Origin: CAYLLT01 sp964548565
Lineage (GTDB): Bacteria; Planctomycetota; Phycisphaerae; UBA1845; PWPN01
Reading direction: 5' to 3'
Assembly (NCBI GenBank): GCA_964548565.1
Contig: CAZJTF010000036.1
Coordinates: 1 to 28,617, forward strand
DNA: 28,617 nt
Shown here: piece by piece, positions 24,543-28,617 of the stretch
Position numbering within the stretch: the first letter of the stretch is position 1
How the letters are laid out: every line of letters begins with the position of its first letter
Translations under genes and position numbers: made by a program
Notes under the pieces: generated by a model
Told to the model about the DNA's origin: nothing
What the model saw: only the letters and a program-made list of their open reading frames with translations
Database searches by the model: none

Positions 24543-25085
24543 TCAGTAGAAGATTGTCAGGATCAGGTTGGGCTCGGCGTGCTTGCCTTCCCACATTCCG
24601 ACAGTTGTCGTGGCAAATTTGACCTCGACCTGCGGATTCTGGGCGAGCCACTCATTGATCAGCGTTTCCATGTGGCGGACCGCCCCTTCCGACAGCTTCG
24701 AGTGGAAGGTGTGCACCCGGCTCACGCTGCGACCGCTGATGCCCGCAGGCATGGATGGCATGGCCGGCTGGACCGAGGTGCCGGCGAGCGAAGTCGCAGA
24801 AAGGGCCGGCACGTCGATGGGTGCGAAATCAGCGTCTTCGTCCTCGAGTTCGATTGGCGGAATGCTGAGCCCGCTTGCCGAGGCCGATGGGGAAGACGGG
24901 GCTGACGCTGCCGCGGGGGCAATGGCGGGCGCAGGCGGTGCGGCCGCCGCATCCTGCAGGCAATGGTGGCACAGCATCTTGCCGGCCGAAAGTCTCGCGA
25001 GACCCCGGTGCAGGTGCTCGGGGTAGATTGTTGCACCGCACTTGCTGCAGATGTGGACAAGTTCCGGCTGTGCAGGTCCGCTCAT
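24543..25085 (-). CDS. Zinc-ribbon protein with low-complexity linker, unknown
   Basis: A 180-residue soluble protein. Residues ~12-46 form a treble-clef-like zinc site: CSKCG (13-17) and CHHC (39-42). An Ala/Pro/Ser-rich disordered linker (~45-120) containing ELEDEDADFAPIDVP leads to a conserved-looking C-terminal domain of about 60 residues (VHTFHSKLSEGAVRHMETLI; NPQVEVKFATTTVGMWEGKH; NLILTIFY) that looks alpha/beta. ATG 25085 has a GGGAGG ribosome site 6 bases upstream, so the start is firm. It has its own good promoter (25192-25221). I do not recognise the C-terminal domain; comparable zinc-ribbon/linker/domain proteins are common in planctomycetes. Confidence 0.78.
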   Translation of the reverse strand: MSGPAQPELVHICSKCGATIYPEHLHRGLARLSAGKMLCHHCLQDAAAAPPAPAIAPAAASAPSSPSASASGLSIPPIELEDEDADFAPIDVPALSATSLAGTSVQPAMPSMPAGISGRSVSRVHTFHSKLSEGAVRHMETLINEWLAQNPQVEVKFATTTVGMWEGKHAEPNLILTIFY

Positions 25086-25191
25086 GGCCAGCCTCCCAGA
25101 CTCAGTTTGAACATGACGTGCGGCAATCGTGCCGTCGCCGGCCGGGCGGAGAAGAGGTGGCAGCGGAGACTCCGCCGACAGGCACAAGGCC

Positions 25192-25221
25192 ATTTTAGCC
25201 TGTTCCCAATCGGCGGGTCAA
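25192..25221 (-). promoter_or_regulatory. Sigma70-type promoter for the zinc-ribbon gene
   Basis: On the minus strand TTGACC (25216-25221), an 18-base spacer and TAAAAT (25192-25197) match the consensus 5/6 and 5/6. Expected start of transcription is near 25185, about 100 bases before ATG 25085. The -35 sits between the arms of an inverted repeat (25197-25205 and 25231-25239). Confidence 0.55.
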
Positions 25222-25239
25222 CGGAAATCAGAACAGGCT
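25197..25239. repeat. Inverted repeat, 9-bp arms, around a -35 element
   Basis: AGCCTGTTC (25197-25205) and GAACAGGCT (25231-25239) are perfect inverted copies with a 25-base centre; the next few bases outside are also nearly complementary (ATTTT and GAAAAT). The outer arm encodes the last residues of the 65-aa protein. There is no T-tract after the stem on either strand, so an operator or mRNA hairpin is more likely than a terminator. Confidence 0.5.
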
Positions 25240-25425
25240 GAAAATCCGCGGGCCAAACAGGTTCACGAGGAAGCTTTGCCGGATCAGCGTCGGGCTCGAC
25301 TGCGGCTGGAGAAGCACCTCGAACTCGCGGTTGACGAGCCGGTCACACGTCGGAATCTGGAGCAGGGACGCGCCCGAGCAGATCAGTGCCAGCCGCCAGA
25401 CGGCTCGAATCCAGATGCGCCTCAT
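25228..25425 (-). CDS. Small exported protein (65 aa)
   Basis: A 65-residue protein: basic start (MRRIWIRAVWR), hydrophobic stretch (~9-24, LALICSGASLLQIP) and then TC-D at residues 26-28, a lipoprotein-like or signal-peptide cut site, followed by a ~35-residue mature part ending in the hydrophobic VNLFGPRIFSLF. Small proteins of the pattern basic-hydrophobic-LLQxxxCD are familiar from planctomycete genomes, with no known role. ATG 25425 has GGGAGG 9 bases upstream. It lies 42 bases after mazG on the same strand and in front of the promoter of the zinc-ribbon gene. Confidence 0.62.
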   Translation of the reverse strand: MRRIWIRAVWRLALICSGASLLQIPTCDRLVNREFEVLLQPQSSPTLIRQSFLVNLFGPRIFSLF

Positions 25426-25467
25426 GCGCTTTGACCTCCCGGAGTGGTTCCGCAGGGCGGAACGGGT

Positions 25468-25764
25468 TCAGGGCTTCTCGCTGCAGGTGCAGACCATGCG
25501 ACCGCAACCCGGGCAACCGGTGCCGTACTTCTCGTGCACCGCATCGCTCAGGTCAATCCCTTCGACGTTGGCCAGCGTGACGAGCCACGCCAGTACGTCG
25601 GCGAATTCCTCGCGCTTGTTGGCCTCGTCCGTGCGGTCGCCGATGGCCGCGGCCAGCTCGCCGATTTCTTCCATCAGCCACAGGAAAGTGCCCGCGGAGC
25701 CGCGCTCACGGTCCTTGTGCGAGTACATCTTCTCGATCAGCTGCTGGAAGTCACGAAGGTCCAT
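25468..25764 (-). CDS. MazG-type nucleotide pyrophosphohydrolase with C-terminal Cys cluster
   Basis: A 98-residue all-alpha NTP pyrophosphohydrolase of the MazG/MazG-like family, expected to hydrolyse (d)NTPs to monophosphates and act as a dimer or tetramer. The metal-binding motif is EEIGELAAAIGD (~33-44, ExxE) and REEFADVLAWLV (~52-63, ExxD). The C-terminus adds YGTGCPGCGRMVCTC (~80-94), a CxxC plus CxC zinc or iron site present in a subset of short MazG-like proteins. ATG 25764 is chosen since the family fold starts there; no clear ribosome site. A possible promoter (TTGCCG, 17 bases, TATCGT on the minus strand, about 25814-25842) overlaps the divergent rnpA start region. Confidence 0.9.
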   Translation of the reverse strand: MDLRDFQQLIEKMYSHKDRERGSAGTFLWLMEEIGELAAAIGDRTDEANKREEFADVLAWLVTLANVEGIDLSDAVHEKYGTGCPGCGRMVCTCSEKP

Positions 25765-25856
25765 GGCTTGATCCGCTGCAGAGACGATCGACGCCTTAAC
25801 TGCCCGTGCCTCACGATAGCGGGTTCCCTCTGCGCCGGCAATCGGCCACCAGGGCA

Positions 25857-25862
25857 TATAAT
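25857..25862 (+). promoter_or_regulatory. Perfect -10 box 6 bases before rnpA
   Basis: TATAAT ends 6 bases before ATG 25869, so transcription should begin at or next to the A of the start codon and give a leaderless mRNA. No ribosome site and no TTGACA-like -35 are visible. Confidence 0.5.
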
Positions 25863-25868
25863 GCGCCC

Positions 25869-26261
25869 ATGGTTCCCCCGAGACGGGAGACATTTCCACG
25901 TTCCGCACGCGTGCGCGGCAACACCAGTTTCCGGCGCGCGTTCCGTGAAGGCCTGCGCGCCTCGGACGGCCGGATCACTCTGTATGCCTCTCCGAATGCG
26001 GGCCTCAGCAGCCGACTGGGCATTTCCGTGGGGCGGCGCTTCGGGACGGCGGTGCGGCGTAATCGTATCAAACGGCTGCTGCGTGAAGCGTTCCGACGGA
26101 TTCGGCGCGACCTGCGCCCGGGGATCGACTGGGTGGTTGTGCCGCGTCCCGGCCCGGAGCCAAAAGTGGCCGAGTTCCAGGAATCCATTCGGACGCTCGC
26201 CGAGCGGCTGTATCCCGGGCTGGACCGGCTCAGCGCAAAAAGAAAGCACCAGGTGCCGTGA
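25869..26261 (+). CDS. rnpA: Ribonuclease P protein component
   Basis: The 130-residue protein subunit of RNase P, which helps the catalytic RNA bind pre-tRNA leaders. The N-terminus (PRSARVRGNTSFRRAFREG) gives the F-x-x-x-F/Y substrate-binding region, and RRFGTAVRRNRIKRLLREAF (~57-76) is the family RNR signature. The remainder (GIDWVVVPRPG, ESIRTLAERLYPGL) fits the fold. ATG 25869 starts just before the conserved part and follows a -10 box by 6 bases. The usual partner rpmH is not upstream and no yidC follows; instead mazG diverges and nrdJ converges. Its last codons overlap a terminator hairpin that belongs to the opposite strand. Confidence 0.95.
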   Translation: MVPPRRETFPRSARVRGNTSFRRAFREGLRASDGRITLYASPNAGLSSRLGISVGRRFGTAVRRNRIKRLLREAFRRIRRDLRPGIDWVVVPRPGPEPKVAEFQESIRTLAERLYPGLDRLSAKRKHQVP

Positions 26262-26279
26262 GGCGGCCCGGTGCTTTCC
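26236..26279 (-). terminator. Intrinsic terminator on the minus strand, overlapping the rnpA end
   Basis: GAAAGCACC (26242-26250) and GGTGCTTTC (26270-26278) form a 9-bp stem with a 19-base GC-rich loop. Read on the minus strand it is followed by TTTTT (26241-26237), the standard U-tract; on the plus strand there is none. It would end transcription arriving from nrdJ or from the -10 box at 26358-26363. Confidence 0.6.
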
Positions 26280-26351
26280 GGAGGGGAAAGAAGCCTGGTT
26301 ACCGGCTCAATTGCCGGCTGGTATGTCCCTCCGATGATTTCCTGTCGGCCA
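26236..26351 (-). ncRNA. Candidate small RNA, ~115 nt, antisense to rnpA 3' end
   Basis: On the minus strand a perfect TATAAT (26358-26363) is followed by ~115 bases without a coding frame and then the terminator at 26236-26279. Inside, GGAGGG pairs with CCCTCC around a smaller CCGGC-loop-GCCGG hairpin, so a folded RNA is plausible. No TTGACA-like -35 lies at 16-18 bases, and the segment could simply be the nrdJ 3' untranslated region. It does not resemble SRP RNA, 6S RNA or tmRNA that I can recognise. Confidence 0.3.
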
Positions 26352-26401
26352 CGCCCCATTATAGGCATGACCAGTATAAGTTATCGGCAACAACGGCCCA
26401 C

Positions 26402-26465
26402 AAATTTAGGCCCGCAAGATTGTACCCACTTCGGCCGGAAAAGGTAGCACAATTTCCCTAAATTT
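26402..26465. repeat. AT-rich nested inverted repeat downstream of nrdJ
   Basis: AAATTTAGG (26402-26410) and CCTAAATTT (26457-26465) are perfect inverted arms; inside them ATTGTACC (26419-26426) faces GGT-AGC-ACAAT (26443-26453) with a 3-base bulge. The AT-rich arms stand out in this GC-rich sequence. Both arms lie in non-coding DNA between the nrdJ stop and the candidate small-RNA promoter. Confidence 0.5.
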
Positions 26466-26529
26466 ACAGGCCTCTCGGCAGGTGGCCCGATTTATCGGAC
26501 TCTCGCCCCGCCCTCCCGGCTCAGCCGCC

Positions 26530-28617
26530 TTAGCATTGAGCCCAGCCGCACTTATAGCACTTGTTGCAGCCCTCGGCGAACACCAGGGACTCGCCGCACT
26601 CGGGGCAGACCACCTTGAAGGCCAGCCGCGAGAGACTCCCGGCGCCTGCACTCCCGGCCGGTGCAGGCGCCCCGGTAGACCCGGCATGAGCTGTCGAAGC
26701 GTGGCGCACTTCCGGACCGTGCTCATGCCCTTTGCCGTTGCCGTTCCCGTTACTCTTGCCGGGACCCACGGGAGCGTCCAACGCGGATAGGTCGCACTCA
26801 CCCAGCAGCAGGTCGCGGAGCCCGAACCGCTCCTTGGCCCGCTGGTATTTCAGGAGGGCCCGCGCCAGGCCGTCGCCGAGGCTCATGATCTTGCCGTCGC
26901 GCGTCGGTACCTGCAGGCTCGAGCCGATGTCCTTGAGCTGGCGGATCACATGCTTGAACGAGCCGCCGGCCCGCAGCCAGAGGGAAATCAGCCGGCAAAT
27001 CGCTTCGAGGTCGCTGTTGGCGATATCCCCGCCCTTGCCGAGCTGGGCGAAAACCTCGAGCTCCCGTTCGCGCCTGGGATCGACAGTGATCTTGACATGC
27101 ATATTCCCGAACGGCGTCATCTGGCGGATGCGCAATCCGCTGACGATCTCGGGAATATCCCGCGGCTCCAGTTCCTGGTCGTCGTCCTTTGCCGGCACGG
27201 TCCCCTCTCTTTGCGTAGACTTCGCCGGTGCCGCGGGAGGCGGAGCCTCGGCCGATCCGCCTTTGTGTTTGGCCTCCGAATCTTTCAGGGCCATTGGCTG
27301 CGAGGACCTGCAGCCATCGCGGTACACCGTCACGCCTTTGCACCGGAGCTCATAGGCCATCCGGTAGATCGTCTCGACGTCCTCGGGCGTGGCATCATGC
27401 GCGAAGTTAATGGTCTTGGAGATGGATGCATCGCAGTGCCGCTGGAAGGCGGCCTGCATCTTGACGTGCCATTCCGGGCTGATGTCGTGGGCACACACAA
27501 ACACGTGCTTCACGTCATCCGGAATGTCATTAATATCAGCGAGGGTGCCATCCCTGGCAATCCGGTCCATCATACCCTCGCTGTAAAATCCGCGGTCACG
27601 CGCCACACGTTCGAAGATCTCGTTGATCTCCACCATCGGCGCCTTCCCTTCGTCCTGACCCTTCAGAACGTTGCGGAAGAACGCCAGACTGAACATGGGC
27701 TCGATGCCGCCCGAGCACCCGGTAATGATGCTGATCGTGCCGGTCGGGGCGACCGTCGTGCAGCATGCGTTGCGCATCGGGCGGTGGTACTTCGTCTCCC
27801 AGAGGCTGCCCTTCCAGTTGGGGAAGGAGCCGCGTTCGCGTGCGAGCTGCTCGCTGCAGTTGTGGGACTCGTCATTGACGAACTGCATGAACCGCTCGCC
27901 CCAGGCGACGCCCTCGTCCGAGGAGTACCGCACCCCCAGCATATAGAGGGCATCGGCAAACCCCATGATGCCCAGGCCGATCTTGCGGTTGCTCTTGCAG
28001 ACCCGGTCGATCTCCGGCAACTGGTAGTTATTGGCGTCGATCACGTTATCGAGGAACCGCACGGACTCGTACACTGTCTCACGCAGCGATTCCCAGTCGA
28101 CATCCGCTTCGGGCGTGCAGGGCCGCCGCACGAAACGGGCGAGATTGATGCTGCCGAGGTTGCACGCTTCATACGGCAACAGCGGCTGCTCCCCGCACGG
28201 GTTGGTCGCTTCCATGCGCCCGAGATGCGGAGTGGGGTTGAACTCGTTGATGCGATCGATAAAGACGACGCCGGGCTCGCCCGTCCGGTGCGCGTTGGTG
28301 ACAATGATGTCCCAGAGCTCACGGCGGGTGTAGACCGGGACAGGGAAAGACGAGCCACGGGCGAAGACCGCACCGGTTTCGGCGCCGTCCGTTCCGAGAA
28401 CCCGCAGCTCGCCATCCTGACCGCGCCGTACGGGGATCAGCGACCGCACGTCATAGGTCCAGATGCCCAGATCGCGCGGCAGGAGGAATTCCTGGCCGTT
28501 ACGCGGATTCCGCACGATATGCGGGGAGTCCGCGTCTTCGAGGAATCCCTCCATCCATTCGTCGGTGATCTTCACCGAGATGTTGTAATTGGTGAACTGC
28601 GTGAGATCCTGCTTGGC
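26530..28617 (-). CDS. nrdJ: Adenosylcobalamin-dependent (class II) ribonucleotide reductase, C-terminal 695 residues
   Basis: Reduces ribonucleotides to deoxyribonucleotides with a B12-generated thiyl radical. The frame is open to the window edge (first visible residues AKQDLTQFTNYNISV), so the N-terminus is missing. Landmarks are NPCGEQPLLPYEACNLGSIN (from ~139 of the fragment; Asn, radical Cys and Glu of the active site), GIMGFADALYMLG, and NACCTTVAPTGTISIITGCS (phosphate-binding PTGT). After ~420 residues come a disordered linker, a conserved domain (RIRQMTPFGNMHVKITVD; GGSFKHVIRQLKDIGSS), a Gly/Asn/His/Ala-rich stretch and a final zinc finger (CPECG, CNKCYKCGWAQC), which in the family carries electrons to the active site. 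The stop is TAA at 26530-26532. A cobalamin riboswitch, if any, would lie outside the window. Confidence 0.96.
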   Translation of the reverse strand, partial: AKQDLTQFTNYNISVKITDEWMEGFLEDADSPHIVRNPRNGQEFLLPRDLGIWTYDVRSLIPVRRGQDGELRVLGTDGAETGAVFARGSSFPVPVYTRRELWDIIVTNAHRTGEPGVVFIDRINEFNPTPHLGRMEATNPCGEQPLLPYEACNLGSINLARFVRRPCTPEADVDWESLRETVYESVRFLDNVIDANNYQLPEIDRVCKSNRKIGLGIMGFADALYMLGVRYSSDEGVAWGERFMQFVNDESHNCSEQLARERGSFPNWKGSLWETKYHRPMRNACCTTVAPTGTISIITGCSGGIEPMFSLAFFRNVLKGQDEGKAPMVEINEIFERVARDRGFYSEGMMDRIARDGTLADINDIPDDVKHVFVCAHDISPEWHVKMQAAFQRHCDASISKTINFAHDATPEDVETIYRMAYELRCKGVTVYRDGCRSSQPMALKDSEAKHKGGSAEAPPPAAPAKSTQREGTVPAKDDDQELEPRDIPEIVSGLRIRQMTPFGNMHVKITVDPRRERELEVFAQLGKGGDIANSDLEAICRLISLWLRAGGSFKHVIRQLKDIGSSLQVPTRDGKIMSLGDGLARALLKYQRAKERFGLRDLLLGECDLSALDAPVGPGKSNGNGNGKGHEHGPEVRHASTAHAGSTGAPAPAGSAGAGSLSRLAFKVVCPECGESLVFAEGCNKCYKCGWAQC

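Noticed and set aside
26281..26529. Possible SRP RNA, 6S RNA or tRNA in the rnpA-nrdJ gap
   Set aside because: No SRP GGAAGGAAGC-type loop, no tRNA TTC-arm motif and no acceptor stem; only a generic small-RNA candidate can be supported.
1..28617. Mobile elements, prophage, toxin-antitoxin or CRISPR features
   Set aside because: No transposase, integrase, direct-repeat array or target-site duplication is visible; gene content and base composition are even across the window.

Overview
The window (about 64-67% GC by eye, gene-dense, both strands used) looks like chromosomal DNA of a planctomycete-type bacterium, most likely a Phycisphaerae-like lineage known from environmental genomes. Supporting signs are a DUF1571 lipoprotein, a large exported protein ending in the pseudopilin-like module common in Planctomycetes, a THUMP-like methyltransferase, a B12-dependent ribonucleotide reductase with a C-terminal zinc finger, polytopic HflK-like proteins, and a decayed gene of the 'ARWDG / AGGDF' beta-propeller repeat type. 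The taxonomic call is inference from gene content. I see no phage, IS element, CRISPR array, tRNA or rRNA.

Layout. (1) 1-4465, plus strand: 3' part of serS, two very short ORFs, a type I-beta DAHP synthase, a queuosine-salvage (Qng1/DUF2419) protein and an overlapping DUF1571 lipoprotein. (2) 4588-7461: a large minus-strand lipoprotein that fuses a propeller-like N-terminus to a planctomycete C-terminal module, then a frameshifted remnant of a propeller-repeat gene that keeps a promoter and ribosome site. (3) 7451-11147, minus strand: a small membrane protein, a YbaK-type editing domain protein, a zinc-ribbon methyltransferase, an unknown conserved protein and an ABC-2 permease. (4) 11351-21141, plus strand: three consecutive SPFH/HflKC-like proteins, an ABC ATPase, its ABC-2 permease, a membrane-anchored helical-repeat protein and FxsA. 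(5) 21160-25764, minus strand: UPF0316 protein, THUMP-like methyltransferase, MgtE, a zinc-ribbon protein, a 65-residue exported protein and MazG. (6) 25869-28617: rnpA (plus), a structured intergenic region with a candidate small RNA, and the 3' part of nrdJ (minus).

The most interesting block is region 4. A polytopic HflK-like protein, an HflC-like protein and a His-rich HflK-like protein are followed directly by an ABC-2 exporter pair and a one-TM helical-repeat protein. A second, ATPase-less permease faces this block across one promoter region. This suggests a membrane-microdomain-organised export or envelope-maintenance machine rather than the classical FtsH-HflKC arrangement; no ftsH is present in the window. 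Other points worth attention are a DAHP synthase in which one of the four expected metal ligands is Gln, two genes with nearly identical leaderless start regions, and a possible small RNA whose intrinsic terminator lies antisense to the end of rnpA.
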